In this document: positions 21,443-29,568 of the stretch, piece by piece | Numbering within the stretch: the stretch's first letter is position 1 | How the letters are laid out: each line of letters opens with the position of its first letter | Assembly: GCF_030812215.1 (NCBI RefSeq) | Contig: NZ_JAUSSG010000001.1 | Span: forward strand, 806,001 to 870,000 | Reading direction: 5' to 3' | Source: Variovorax boronicumulans | Lineage (GTDB): Bacteria; Pseudomonadota; Gammaproteobacteria; Burkholderiales; Burkholderiaceae_C | Length of the DNA stretch: 64,000 bases | Made by a program: the position numbers and the translations under genes | The notes under the pieces: generated by a model | What the model saw: the letters and a program-made list of their open reading frames with translations, nothing else | Told to the model about the DNA's origin: nothing | The model's database searches: none

Positions 21443-21826
21443 ATGAAGCTCCAGCCCGACAAATCCGACGCCCAGTCCCTCACCGCACACGGCCCCGGCT
21501 GGGTCGCGATCAACAACGAAAAGGTCGAGGGCAGCGTGGTGGTCGGCTCGCGCGGCGAACGTTTCGAATGGAATTGCACCCGTTTCGACGAACTCGGCCC
21601 GGAACATTTCGCGCAGCTTGCCGAACTGGGGGCCGAATTGATCATTTTCGGCAGCGGAACCCGCATCCGCTTTCCGCAGCCCGCCTGGCTCCAGCCACTG
21701 ATGGCGCGGCGCACCGGCGTCGAGACCATGGACACCCCGGCAGCCTGCCGGACCTACAACATCCTTGCCGGCGAAGGCCGGCATGTGATTGCTGCCCTGC
21801 TGGTCGAGAGCCCGCCGTCTGACTGA
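21443..21826 (+). CDS. Mth938-like domain protein (DUF498)
   Basis: 127 residues. The core FDELGPEHFAQLAELG followed by ELIIFGSGTRIRFPQP and TMDTPAACRTYNILAGEGR is the Mth938/NDUFAF3-like fold pattern. Bacterial members are uncharacterised small cytoplasmic proteins; the mitochondrial homologue is a complex I assembly factor. A TATAAT at 21413-21418 could be its -10 box, but no good -35 is visible. It is divergent from the aminotransferase gene and 135 bp upstream of bcp. Confidence 0.8.
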   Translation: MKLQPDKSDAQSLTAHGPGWVAINNEKVEGSVVVGSRGERFEWNCTRFDELGPEHFAQLAELGAELIIFGSGTRIRFPQPAWLQPLMARRTGVETMDTPAACRTYNILAGEGRHVIAALLVESPPSD

Positions 21827-21961
21827 GAGGGGTATTTTCGGGGTAAAATAGCGGGTTGCGAACAGGCCAGCTACCCCAAAGTTAGCAACGACCAATCCTC
21901 CGTGCATCGAGTCTGCCCCGAAGAACTCGATCCATGGAATCTAACGGAGAAAACAAGTTTC

Positions 21962-22438
21962 ATGGCGATCGTTGTCAACAAACCCATTCCTGAATTCGAC
22001 GCCAACGCCACGGGCGGCCTCAAGGTCTCGAATACCTCGCATCTCGGCCACGTGCTGGTCATGTATTTTTACCCGAAAGATAACACCCCGGGTTGCACGA
22101 CCGAAGCGATGCAATTCCGTGACCGCTACAAGGATTTCGAGAAGGCCGGCGCCACCGTTTTCGGCGTTTCCCGTGACAACATGAAGTCGCACGACGAATT
22201 CAAGGCCAAGCTCGAGCTGCCTTTCGAACTCATTGCCGACACCGAAGAAAAAATGTGCCACATGTTCGGCGTGGTCAAGAACAAGATCATGTATGGCAAG
22301 AAGGTCAAGGGCATCGAACGCAGCACCTTCCTGATCGGCGCCGACGGCATCCTGAAGGCCGAATGGCGCGGGCTCAAGGTTCCGGGCCATGTCGACGACG
22401 TGCTCAAGGCCGTCAAGGCGCTCAAGAAGGCCGCCTGA
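21962..22438 (+). CDS. bcp: Thioredoxin-dependent thiol peroxidase (Bcp/PrxQ)
   Basis: 158 residues, thioredoxin fold. The peroxidatic cysteine is C45 in NTPGCTTEA. The resolving cysteine usual five residues later (C50 in E. coli) is Met here. The only other cysteine is C99 in KMCHMFGV, so resolution may be 1-Cys type or through C99. It reduces hydroperoxides in the cytoplasm. The ATG at 21962 is preferred over an upstream in-frame start at 21902. Confidence 0.92.
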   Translation: MAIVVNKPIPEFDANATGGLKVSNTSHLGHVLVMYFYPKDNTPGCTTEAMQFRDRYKDFEKAGATVFGVSRDNMKSHDEFKAKLELPFELIADTEEKMCHMFGVVKNKIMYGKKVKGIERSTFLIGADGILKAEWRGLKVPGHVDDVLKAVKALKKAA

Positions 22439-22589
22439 CGCTGCAAGGCGCGACCAGAGAACGCTTTGATGGATTGCGTGGGGAATGCCCAACGCAGTAC
22501 GTAAAAGCCGCAAAGAGCCTCTGGCGCGTCATCTGCGGTGTGCATAATGGCCTCATGCCGTTGAGCTCCACGACCGCATCCCCCGAACA

Positions 22590-22618
22590 AAGCCGCCTTG
22601 GTCTTCAGGCGGCTTTTT
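22590..22618 (+). terminator. Intrinsic terminator after bcp
   Basis: Stem AAGCCGCCT (22590-22598) with AGGCGGCTT (22107+500, i.e. 22607-22615), followed by a T run to 22618. It lies about 150 bp past the bcp stop and 40 bp ahead of the phoH-type gene, so it would separate the two transcripts. Confidence 0.65.
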
Positions 22619-22657
22619 CGTTTCTTGGTTTCCACTTTCCTGCGAGCGACCCCACAC

Positions 22658-24445
22658 ATGCCATTGCCCCCCGCCCCCACGAAACGCGCCGCATTGCTTT
22701 CGCCGGACGCGATCGACGCGCCCGCCCGGTCCTCGCACAGGGGGTCGCGCCGCTCCGGCGACCAGCGCGCTGACGAAACGGCCTCGAACGGGCCGCAGCC
22801 GCTGGAATTGTTCGACAACCTGGGTGCCGAGGCAGCAGGCGGCGGCGAAACCGCGCGCCCATCGCGCCGAGCCAAATCCCGGACAGCGCCCGCACCGGCG
22901 CCCACCCCGCAGCAACCTGCTGCCATCCAGGTCGAGACCCGGGTGCCCACAGCACCCGCCCCGACCTACGCACCCGCTCCCACGGCAGCCGCGCCCCAGG
23001 CCCCTGCACGCCCCAAGCGCAGCAAATCCACCGGTCCGGCCAAGCTGTTCGTGCTCGACACGAATGTGCTGCTGCACGACCCGATGTGCCTGTTCCGCTT
23101 CGAGGAGCACGACATCTTCCTGCCGATGATCGTGCTGGAAGAGCTCGACGGCCACAAGAAAGGTACCACCGAAGTCGCCCGCAACGGCCGCCAGACCAGC
23201 CGCACGCTCGATGCGCTGGCCGGTGCGCAGGACGCCGACATCGACAAGGGCCTGAAGCTCGACACCACCGGCCATCGCGAGGCCGGCGGCCGTTTGTTCT
23301 TCCAGACCGCGCCACTCGACTACTCGCTGCCGATCAGCCTGCCCCAAGGCAAGGCCGACAACCAGATCCTGGGCGTCGTGCACGCGCTGCGCGACGAGTA
23401 CGCCAAGGACCGCCCCGGCAAGCCGAAGCAAGAGGTGGTGCTGGTGTCCAAGGACATCAACATGCGCGTCAAGGCGCGCGCGCTGGGCCTGGCCGCCGAC
23501 GACTACCAGAACGACAAGACGCTGGAAGACGGCGACCTGCTCTACGCCGGTTCGCTCGCCCTCCCGCCCGACTTCTGGACCCGCCAGAGCAAGACCGTCG
23601 AGAGCTGGCAGAGCGGCAGCAACACCTTCTACCGGATCAGCGGCCCGCTGGTGCCGAACCTGTACATCAACCAGTTCGTCTTCTTCGAGGCCCCCGGCGA
23701 GCCGAGCATGTACGCGCGCGTCACCGAAATCCGCGACAAGACCGCGGTGCTCAAGACGCTCAAGGACTACAGCTCGGGCAAGAACGCGGTGTGGGGCGTG
23801 AACACGCGCAACCGAGAGCAGAACTTCGCGATGAACCTGCTGATGGACCCGGAGATCGACTTCGTCACGCTGACCGGCACCGCGGGCACCGGCAAGACCC
23901 TGATGGCGCTGGCCTCGGGCCTCACGCAGGTGCTGGACGACCGCCGCTACACCGAGATCATCATGACCCGCGCGACCGTGAGCGTGGGCGAGGACATCGG
24001 CTTCCTGCCCGGCACCGAGGAAGAAAAGATGGGCCCCTGGATGGGCGCGCTCGACGACAACCTCGAGTTCCTGGCCAAGGGCGACGGCGGCGGCGCCGGC
24101 GAGTGGGGCCGCGCAGCCACCAACGAGTTGATCCGCAGCCGCATCAAGGTCAAGAGCATGAACTTCATGCGCGGGCGCACCTTCCTGAACAAGTACGTGA
24201 TCATCGACGAGGCGCAGAACTTGACGCCCAAGCAGATGAAGACGCTGATCACGCGCGCGGGTCCGGGCACCAAGATCATCTGCATGGGCAACCTCGCGCA
24301 GATCGACACGCCGTACCTCACGGAAGGCTCCTCGGGCCTCACCTTCGCGGTCGACAAGTTCAAGGGCTGGCCGCACGGCGGGCACATCACGCTGGCGCGC
24401 GGCGAGCGCTCGCGCCTGGCTGACTTCGCGAGCGACGTGCTGTAA
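22658..24445 (+). CDS. PIN domain-PhoH ATPase fusion protein (PhoH2/YlaK type)
   Basis: 595 residues. Residues 1-128 are a poorly conserved, Ala/Pro-rich leader (75-120 low complexity). A PIN nuclease domain begins near 130 (FVLDTNVLLHDP, with conserved acidic residues), and the C-terminal PhoH helicase/ATPase domain has Walker A GTAGTGKT and Walker B VIIDEAQNLT. PhoH2-type proteins couple ATP-driven RNA unwinding to PIN ribonuclease activity. The start at 22658 (MPLPPAPTKR) is chosen; an earlier in-frame start would overlap the bcp terminator. Confidence 0.9.
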   Translation: MPLPPAPTKRAALLSPDAIDAPARSSHRGSRRSGDQRADETASNGPQPLELFDNLGAEAAGGGETARPSRRAKSRTAPAPAPTPQQPAAIQVETRVPTAPAPTYAPAPTAAAPQAPARPKRSKSTGPAKLFVLDTNVLLHDPMCLFRFEEHDIFLPMIVLEELDGHKKGTTEVARNGRQTSRTLDALAGAQDADIDKGLKLDTTGHREAGGRLFFQTAPLDYSLPISLPQGKADNQILGVVHALRDEYAKDRPGKPKQEVVLVSKDINMRVKARALGLAADDYQNDKTLEDGDLLYAGSLALPPDFWTRQSKTVESWQSGSNTFYRISGPLVPNLYINQFVFFEAPGEPSMYARVTEIRDKTAVLKTLKDYSSGKNAVWGVNTRNREQNFAMNLLMDPEIDFVTLTGTAGTGKTLMALASGLTQVLDDRRYTEIIMTRATVSVGEDIGFLPGTEEEKMGPWMGALDDNLEFLAKGDGGGAGEWGRAATNELIRSRIKVKSMNFMRGRTFLNKYVIIDEAQNLTPKQMKTLITRAGPGTKIICMGNLAQIDTPYLTEGSSGLTFAVDKFKGWPHGGHITLARGERSRLADFASDVL

Positions 24446-24468
24446 GAAAAGCCGACCCGCGGCCATCG

Positions 24469-24507
24469 AGCCCGCGCATGCTCCCAGGAGCAGCGCGGGC
24501 TTTTTTT
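24469..24507 (+). terminator. Intrinsic terminator after the PIN-PhoH gene
   Basis: Outer stem AGCCCGCGC (24469-24477) pairs with GCGCGGGCT (24493-24501); inner stem TGCTCC/GGAGCA; a run of seven T follows. It is 24 bp past the stop codon. Confidence 0.85.
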
Positions 24508-24598
24508 CGCCGCGTGATGACAGGCTCCTGACAAGACGTTGTCAGGAGGCGGTCCGCACCATCGAGGCTCCTTCCCACACAACGAAAGAGAGCCCTCC

Positions 24599-24970
24599 AT
24601 GACAAACGCCATCAGCTGGTTCGAGATCCCGGTCGCCGACCTGGACCGCGCCCAGGCCTTCTACGAAACCGTGCTGGCGCGCAAGCTGCGCCGCGAAAGT
24701 CTCGGCGGCGAGGCGCTGGCCATTTTTCCGTATGACGCTCCGGGCGTCGGCGGCGCCTTGCAGGCCGGGGCCAGCGCCGCCGCCCGTGTGGGCAACAGCA
24801 TCCGCATCTACCTCGATTGCATGCCCAGCATCGACGCCGTTCTCTCGCGCATCGAGGCCGCTGGAGGACAGGTCGTGGCGCCCAAGTCGGCACTGCCGCC
24901 GGGCATGGGCTTCATCGCCCATCTGCGCGACACCGAAGGCAACGAAGTCGGCCTTCACGCTCTCGCCTGA
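24599..24970 (+). CDS. VOC-family (glyoxalase/bleomycin-resistance fold) protein
   Basis: 123 residues. Starts with AISWFEIPVADLDRAQAFYE, a classic first beta-alpha module of the vicinal-oxygen-chelate fold, and ends with FIAHLRDTEGNEVGLHA, the metal-ligand-bearing last strand. Substrate unknown. GAAAGAG precedes the ATG at 24599. It is the first gene of a tightly packed same-strand cluster that ends in a WYL-type regulator; the next gene starts 7 bp after its stop. Confidence 0.85.
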   Translation: MTNAISWFEIPVADLDRAQAFYETVLARKLRRESLGGEALAIFPYDAPGVGGALQAGASAAARVGNSIRIYLDCMPSIDAVLSRIEAAGGQVVAPKSALPPGMGFIAHLRDTEGNEVGLHALA

Positions 24971-24977
24971 AAGCACC

Positions 24978-25426
24978 ATGGCACAGCGCAACTGGATCAT
25001 CGTTGCCAGCGCCGAACACGCCCGGCGCGGGCGCGACCACAGGCCGCTCGGCTTCATGCAGGTCGGCCACGGCAAGCTGGGCCCGCTCAAGCGGGTCGCC
25101 GCAGGCGACCGCGTGGCCTACTACTCGCCGGCCACGGTGTTCGGCGGCACGGACAAGCTGCAGAGCTTCGTGTCGATCGGCATCGTGCTGCCCGGCGAAC
25201 CGTACGAATTCGACATGGGCGGCGGCTTCATTCCGTGGCGCCGCGACGTGAGCTATGCGGCGTCGCACGAGGCCCCATCGCGCCGCTGATCGAACGCCTC
25301 GCCTTCATCGAAACGCCCAAGCAGTGGGGTTACAAGTTCCGCTTCGGCATATTCGACGTGACCGACGCCGACATGGCGCTGATCGCCCAGGCCATGAAAG
25401 CCGACCTGAAAATGCTCGCCCTTTGA
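24978..25426 (+). pseudogene. EVE-domain (UPF0310) protein with a single-base frameshift
   Basis: Residues 1-99 read MAQRNWIIVASAEHARRG to SYAASHEAP in one frame, then hit a stop at 25287-25289. The rest of the family pattern, IAPLIERLAFIETPKQWGY then FRFGIFDVTDADM, continues in the +1-shifted frame to 25426. Adding one base in the CCCC run at 25273-25276 restores an uninterrupted 149-residue EVE protein, a normal length. EVE domains are PUA-like and known to bind modified nucleobases in DNA or RNA. The lesion is either a real loss of function or a sequencing error. It is not a programmed shift by any motif I can see. Confidence 0.85.
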
Positions 25427-25471
25427 GCAGCATCACCCGAACAGAACATCGCAGACGCAGGAGAAGAATCC

Positions 25472-25921
25472 ATGGAACCCACCCGCCAACACCACGACGC
25501 CTTTCGTGTCGCCGGCCTCACGGCTCGCACGACCAATCGCGAAGAAAACGATCCCGCCACCGCCCGCATCGGCGCGCTGTGGGGCCGCTTCTTCGGCGAG
25601 CAGACCTACGAGTCGACGCCCCATCGCACGAGCGACACGCGCATCTTCGGCATCTACTCCGCCTACGAATCCGATGCCCACGGCCCGTTCGACATCACCG
25701 TCGGCGTGGCCGTCTCGAATCGCGCGGACAGCGTGGCCGTCGAAGCGGGCGACTACATGGTCTTCAATGGCCAGGGCGAGATGCCGCAAATGGTGATCGC
25801 CACCTGGCAGCGCATCTGGCAGTATTTCGAGGCGCACCCGGAAATCGTGCGCCGCTACCGCAGCGATTTCGAAGCCTACGAGGGGCCGGACAAGGTGGCG
25901 ATCCACATCGGAGTTGCATGA
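25472..25921 (+). CDS. GyrI-like / effector-binding (Cass2-type) small-molecule-binding protein
   Basis: 149 residues. The pattern ARIGALWGRFFGEQ, then IFGIYSAYESDAHGPFDITVGVAV and AGDYMVFNGQGEMPQMVIATWQRIW, is that of stand-alone AraC-effector-binding (GyrI-like) domains, as in integron cassette protein Cass2. These bind hydrophobic or cationic small molecules in a barrel between two SHS2 modules. Its stop overlaps the next start (ATGA). No DNA-binding domain is attached, so it could act as a ligand sink or sensor partner of the WYL regulator encoded downstream (inference). Confidence 0.8.
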   Translation: MEPTRQHHDAFRVAGLTARTTNREENDPATARIGALWGRFFGEQTYESTPHRTSDTRIFGIYSAYESDAHGPFDITVGVAVSNRADSVAVEAGDYMVFNGQGEMPQMVIATWQRIWQYFEAHPEIVRRYRSDFEAYEGPDKVAIHIGVA

Positions 25922-26385
25922 GCATGAAGAAGAGCTGGCGCGACAGGCTCGCCAGCTACCCTCACCTGCCAAGCGTCAAGGAGATCCCCGCGCCGATGCG
26001 AAAGCGCCACGGCGAGGGCACCATCGCCACGCCCTCCCCGCGCGAGGTCGAGGAGGCGATGCGCGGTGTGCCCGAAGGCCGGCTCGCAACCGTGATGGGC
26101 ATTGGCGAGGACATCGCGATGCGCCACTGCGCCACCATCGGCTGCACCGTGACCACGGCGATCTTTGCGCACATGGTCGCGCACGCCACCGAAGAGTCGG
26201 TAAAGGGGAAGGACCGCACGCCCTATTGGCGCACACTCAAGATCGGCGGCGAACTCAATCCCAAGTACCCCGGGGGCATCGAGGCGCAGATGGCCAGGCT
26301 CGAGGCCGAGGGCCATACGGTCGTGAAGCGCGGCAAGCGCTACTTCGTCGAAGGCTTCGCCAAGAAGCTCTCAGGAACGCGCTGA
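25918..26385 (+). CDS. Alkyltransferase-like (MGMT-family) protein lacking the catalytic cysteine
   Basis: 155 residues. The C-terminal half follows the O6-alkylguanine alkyltransferase layout: VPEGRLATV, a recognition helix region (ATIGCTVTTAIFAHMV), then TPYWRTLKIGGELNPKYPGG and AQMARLEAEG. In active MGMT the corresponding motif is PCHRV; here it reads PYWRT at residues 102-106, so the acceptor cysteine is replaced by Tyr. That resembles ATL proteins, which bind alkylated bases without repairing them. A second ATG at 25924 is possible. It overlaps both neighbours (ATGA upstream, TGATG downstream). Confidence 0.65.
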   Translation: MSMKKSWRDRLASYPHLPSVKEIPAPMRKRHGEGTIATPSPREVEEAMRGVPEGRLATVMGIGEDIAMRHCATIGCTVTTAIFAHMVAHATEESVKGKDRTPYWRTLKIGGELNPKYPGGIEAQMARLEAEGHTVVKRGKRYFVEGFAKKLSGTR

Positions 26386-27131
26386 TGCGCCGCGCCGACC
26401 GCCTCTTCCAGCTCGTGCAGCTCATCCGCGGGCGCCGGCTCACCACGGCCGCATTTCTCGCGCAGCGCCTGGAGGTGTCGGAGCGCACGGTGTACCGCGA
26501 CGTGGCCGATCTGCAGCACCAGGGCGTGCCGATCGAAGGCGAAGCCGGCGTGGGCTACCGGCTGGGCGTGGGCTTCGAGCTGCCGCCGCTCATGTTCACC
26601 CAGGACGAGGCCTCGGCGCTCGTGGCCGCGGCGCGGCTCGCGCAGAGCTGGGTCGATCCGGCGCTGGCGCGCGACATCGAATCGGGGCTGGGCAAGATCC
26701 TCTCGGTGCTGCCGCCGGCCGCACGCGTATCGGCGGAAGCGCTGGCGCTCTATGCGCCTGCGCTGGGCCTGAACGACGTCATGGGCGCCCGGCTGCAGAC
26801 CTTGCGCGAGGCCGTGCAGGCGCGCCAGAAGCTGCGCCTGAACTACCGCGACGTGTCGGGAGACGCCAGCGAGCGCACGGTGCGGCCGCTCGGCTGCTTC
26901 TACTGGGGGAAGGTCTGGACGCTCTCGACCTGGTGCGAACTGCGCAACGACTTTCGCGGTTTTCGCGTCGACCGCATGGACGCGGTCGAGGTGCTGTCCG
27001 ACCGTTTCCGCGACGAGCCGGGCAAGACGCTGGCCGATTTGCTGCGCCAGGTGAAAGCCCGGCAGATGGAGACGACACCGCCGGAACCTCAGGTATGGTC
27101 ATCGAAGGCCCAGGGGCCTCCACCCCTCTGA
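26385..27131 (+). CDS. WYL-domain helix-turn-helix transcriptional regulator (YafY type)
   Basis: 248 residues. The N-terminal HTH_11 domain is MRRADRLFQLVQLI, then LAQRLEVSERTVYRDVADLQ. A WYL domain follows in the second half (LRLNYRDVSGDASERTVRPL, then FYWGKVWTLSTWCELRNDFR). WYL domains sense ligands, often nucleic acid or nucleotide-related, and control stress or defence genes. It starts with a one-base overlap of the MGMT-like gene, so it is probably the autoregulator of the small-protein cluster 24599-27131. Confidence 0.88.
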   Translation: MRRADRLFQLVQLIRGRRLTTAAFLAQRLEVSERTVYRDVADLQHQGVPIEGEAGVGYRLGVGFELPPLMFTQDEASALVAAARLAQSWVDPALARDIESGLGKILSVLPPAARVSAEALALYAPALGLNDVMGARLQTLREAVQARQKLRLNYRDVSGDASERTVRPLGCFYWGKVWTLSTWCELRNDFRGFRVDRMDAVEVLSDRFRDEPGKTLADLLRQVKARQMETTPPEPQVWSSKAQGPPPL

Positions 27132-27138
27132 CGCTGCG

Positions 27139-28545
27139 TCAGTACTGGTCGCTGTGGCTGTAGCCTTCCAGGTTCTCGAACTTGGTGATCGGCTTCAGGA
27201 AGGCCAGCTTGACGGTGCCCGTGGGCCCGTTCCGGTGCTTGCTGATGATCACCTCCGCCACGCCCGGCTCCTTGCTGTTCTTGTCGTAGTAGTCGTCGCG
27301 GTAGATGAACATGATGATGTCCGCGTCCTGCTCGATGGCACCGGATTCGCGCAGGTCGCTCATCATGGGGCGCTTGTCGGTCCGGCTTTCCACGCCGCGG
27401 CTGAGCTGCGAGAGCGCGATCACCGGGCACTTGAGCTCCTTGGCGAGCATCTTCAGGCCCCGCGAGATTTCACCCACGGCGGTTGCACGGTTCTCGTCGC
27501 CGCTCGAACTGGTCGACATGAGCTGCAGGTAGTCGACCACGATCAGCCCCAGGCGCCCGTACTGTCGCGCGAGCCGGCGTGCATTCGCGCGCAGTTCGCT
27601 GGTCGACAGGCCCGGCGTCTCGTCGATGTGCAGCGACACGGTGCGCAGCTTCTCGATGGCTTCGGTCAGGCGCGGCCACTCCTCGTCGCTGAGCTTGCCG
27701 GTGCGCAGGTGCCCCTGGTCGATGCGACCGATCGAGCCCACGATACGCACCGCCAGCTGGGAGGCGCCCATTTCCATCGAGAACACGGCAACCGGCAGGC
27801 CTTCGTTGAGCGCCACGTGCTCGGCGATGTTGATGGCCAGCGAGGTCTTGCCCATCGAGGGGCGCGCGGCCAGCACGATCATGTCGCCCGGTTGCAGGCC
27901 CGAGGTCATCTTGTCGAAGTCGTGAAAGCCGGTGCGCACGCCAGTGATGTCGTTCGGGTTCTCGGCCATCTCGGTCACGCGATCGAGCAGTTCGACCACC
28001 AGGGCGTCCATGCTCTGGAAGCCCTGCTTCATCCGCGAACCTTCTTCGCCGATGTTGAAGATCTTCTGCTCGGCTTCGTCCAGGATCTTGTCGACCGGCT
28101 TGCCCTGCGGGTTGAAGGCGTTGGTCGCGATCTCGTCGCTGGCCGAGACGAGCTTTCGCAGGATCGAGCGCTCGCGCACGATCTCCGCATAGCGCCGGAT
28201 GTTGCTCGCGCTCGGCACGTACTGCGCGAGCGAATTCAGGTAGACCAGCCCGCCGATCTCGTCGGCCTTGCCCAGGCTCTGCAACTGCTCGAAGACCGTG
28301 ATGACGTCGGCCGGCTTGCTGGCATTGATCAAGCCTCCGATCGCCGCGTAGATCAGCTTGTGCTCGTGGCGATAGAAGTCGCCGTCGACCAGCAGGTCGC
28401 CCATGCGGTCCCAGGCGCCGTTGTCGAGCAGCAGGCCGCCGAGCACGCTCGATTCGGCCTCGATGGAGTGAGGCGGAATGCGCAGTTGGGCGATCTGGCG
28501 GTCGGCCGACGAATTACCGTCGGTATAGGAGAAAACGGCGGACAT
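27139..28545 (-). CDS. dnaB: Replicative DNA helicase DnaB
   Basis: 468 residues from MSAVFSYTDG. N-terminal DnaB domain (IPPHSIEAESSVLGGLLLDN), linker, and RecA-like C-terminal helicase with Walker A ARPSMGKTS, Walker B LIVVDYLQLM and the DLRESGAIEQDAD segment. Hexameric 5'-3' helicase of the replisome. Its 3' end converges with the WYL regulator 7 bp away. The upstream region holds two DnaA-box-like sites (28594-28614). Confidence 0.96.
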   Translation of the reverse strand: MSAVFSYTDGNSSADRQIAQLRIPPHSIEAESSVLGGLLLDNGAWDRMGDLLVDGDFYRHEHKLIYAAIGGLINASKPADVITVFEQLQSLGKADEIGGLVYLNSLAQYVPSASNIRRYAEIVRERSILRKLVSASDEIATNAFNPQGKPVDKILDEAEQKIFNIGEEGSRMKQGFQSMDALVVELLDRVTEMAENPNDITGVRTGFHDFDKMTSGLQPGDMIVLAARPSMGKTSLAINIAEHVALNEGLPVAVFSMEMGASQLAVRIVGSIGRIDQGHLRTGKLSDEEWPRLTEAIEKLRTVSLHIDETPGLSTSELRANARRLARQYGRLGLIVVDYLQLMSTSSSGDENRATAVGEISRGLKMLAKELKCPVIALSQLSRGVESRTDKRPMMSDLRESGAIEQDADIIMFIYRDDYYDKNSKEPGVAEVIISKHRNGPTGTVKLAFLKPITKFENLEGYSHSDQY

Positions 28546-28593
28546 GGACTTCCCTTGCAACCCTGCATGCTAAGCCGCGCACGGCGCTGCGCC

Positions 28594-28614
28594 TGTGGAC
28601 AAGGTTGTGAATAA
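28594..28614. promoter_or_regulatory. Two adjacent DnaA-box-like sites upstream of dnaB
   Basis: On the minus strand TTATTCACA (28606-28614) fits the DnaA consensus TTATnCACA exactly, and TTGTCCACA (28594-28602) differs from TTATCCACA at one base. Both are in the same orientation, three bases apart, about 50-70 bases upstream of the dnaB ATG. DnaA could autoregulate helicase supply here; chance occurrence is not excluded. Confidence 0.5.
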
Positions 28615-28660
28615 ACAGTGATCTTCCAGTGCAGTGCGCTGGAAAACCCAGGCGGGCGCC

Positions 28661-28732
28661 GCCGGGCCGCCCCAAGGCGAGCCGCGCAGCCCCCTCGGGG
28701 GAGTGGCGTTACGCGCAGCGAAAAGCCGGGGG
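28661..28732. repeat. GC-rich intergenic element between dnaB and rplI
   Basis: A GC-rich stretch with the small palindrome CCCCCTCGGGGG (near 28690-28701), flanked by CCGCCCCAAGGCGAGCC and a GCGTTACGCGC segment. Elements of this look are scattered between genes in Comamonadaceae genomes, in my recollection. No second copy is obvious in this window, so the repeat status is inferred. Confidence 0.3.
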
Positions 28733-28742
28733 CAACATTCGC

Positions 28743-28771
28743 AAAAAGAAAAGCCGCCCGAAGGCGGCTTT
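28743..28771 (-). terminator. Intrinsic terminator of the rpsF-priB-rpsR-rplI operon
   Basis: Stem AAAGCCGCC (28750-28758) with GGCGGCTTT (28763-28771) around a tetraloop. On the minus strand it is followed by a T-rich run (TCTTTTT). It begins 30 bases after the rplI stop. Confidence 0.85.
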
Positions 28772-28800
28772 CGCGGCAGCGCACGAGGCGCCGCAAACCA

Positions 28801-29253
28801 TCAGGCGGTTTCGCCGTAGACCGTGACGGTGATCTCGACGACCACGTCGGTGTGCAGCGCGACGCTCACGATGCTGTCGCCAACGACCTTGATCGGGCCG
28901 TTGGGCAGGCGCACTTGCGACTTGGCAACCTTGTAGCCTTGCTTGCCCAGTTCTTCAGCGATGTCGCTGTTGGTGACCGAGCCGAACAGACGGCCGTCGA
29001 CGCCAGCCTTTTGCGTCAGCTTGACGGTCGTGCCGCCGAGCTTTTCGCCTTGGGCTTGCATTTCGGCCAGCTTGGCGGCCGCAGCCTTTTCGAGTTCGAC
29101 GCGCTTGGCTTCGAATTCGGCCTTGTTGGCAGCGGTGGCGCGGCGAGCGCGGCCCGACGGGATCAGGAAGTTGCGTGCGTAACCGTCCTTGACCTTGACG
29201 ATTTCGCCGAGGGTGCCGAGGTTGACGACCTTGTCCAGAAGAATGACTTGCAT
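28801..29253 (-). CDS. rplI: 50S ribosomal protein L9
   Basis: 150 residues, starting [31 protein letters not shown], the N-terminal domain of L9; then a long connecting helix rich in Ala/Glu/Lys and the C-terminal domain. Binds 23S rRNA near the L1 stalk base. Last gene of the rpsF operon, 12 bp after rpsR, with a terminator behind it. Confidence 0.97.
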   Translation of the reverse strand: MQVILLDKVVNLGTLGEIVKVKDGYARNFLIPSGRARRATAANKAEFEAKRVELEKAAAAKLAEMQAQGEKLGGTTVKLTQKAGVDGRLFGSVTNSDIAEELGKQGYKVAKSQVRLPNGPIKVVGDSIVSVALHTDVVVEITVTVYGETA

Positions 29254-29265
29254 GGTGTCGGCTCC

Positions 29266-29547
29266 TTAGACGCGGTGTTGGTCGCTGTACGGGACCATGG
29301 CCAGGAAGCGGGCGCGCTTGATGGCGGTGTTGAGCTGGCGCTGGTAGATCGCGCGCGTGCCGGTCAGGCGTGCGGGGATGATCTTGCCGTTTTCGCTGAT
29401 GAAGTCACGCAGCGTGTCGATGTCCTTGTAGTCGATTTCCTCGACGCCAGCGACGGTGAAACGGCAGAAGCGCTTGCGCTTGAACAGCAGCGACTGGGTG
29501 TTGCGCTTCGGGCGCTTGTCTTTGTTGAATTTCTTGAACGTGGCCAT
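29266..29547 (-). CDS. rpsR: 30S ribosomal protein S18
   Basis: 93 residues, with [22 protein letters not shown] and [19 protein letters not shown], diagnostic of S18. It forms a heterodimer with S6 on the 30S platform, and its gene lies two positions after rpsF in the same operon, 21 bp downstream of priB. Confidence 0.97.
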   Translation of the reverse strand: MATFKKFNKDKRPKRNTQSLLFKRKRFCRFTVAGVEEIDYKDIDTLRDFISENGKIIPARLTGTRAIYQRQLNTAIKRARFLAMVPYSDQHRV

Positions 29548-29568
29548 TTGGGGACCTCTTGTCGAAAA

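Noticed and set aside
22475..22497. Hairpin-like TTGCGTGGGG and CCCAACGCA just after bcp
   Set aside because: The stem contains a mismatch and no T-run follows; the better terminator is at 22590-22618.
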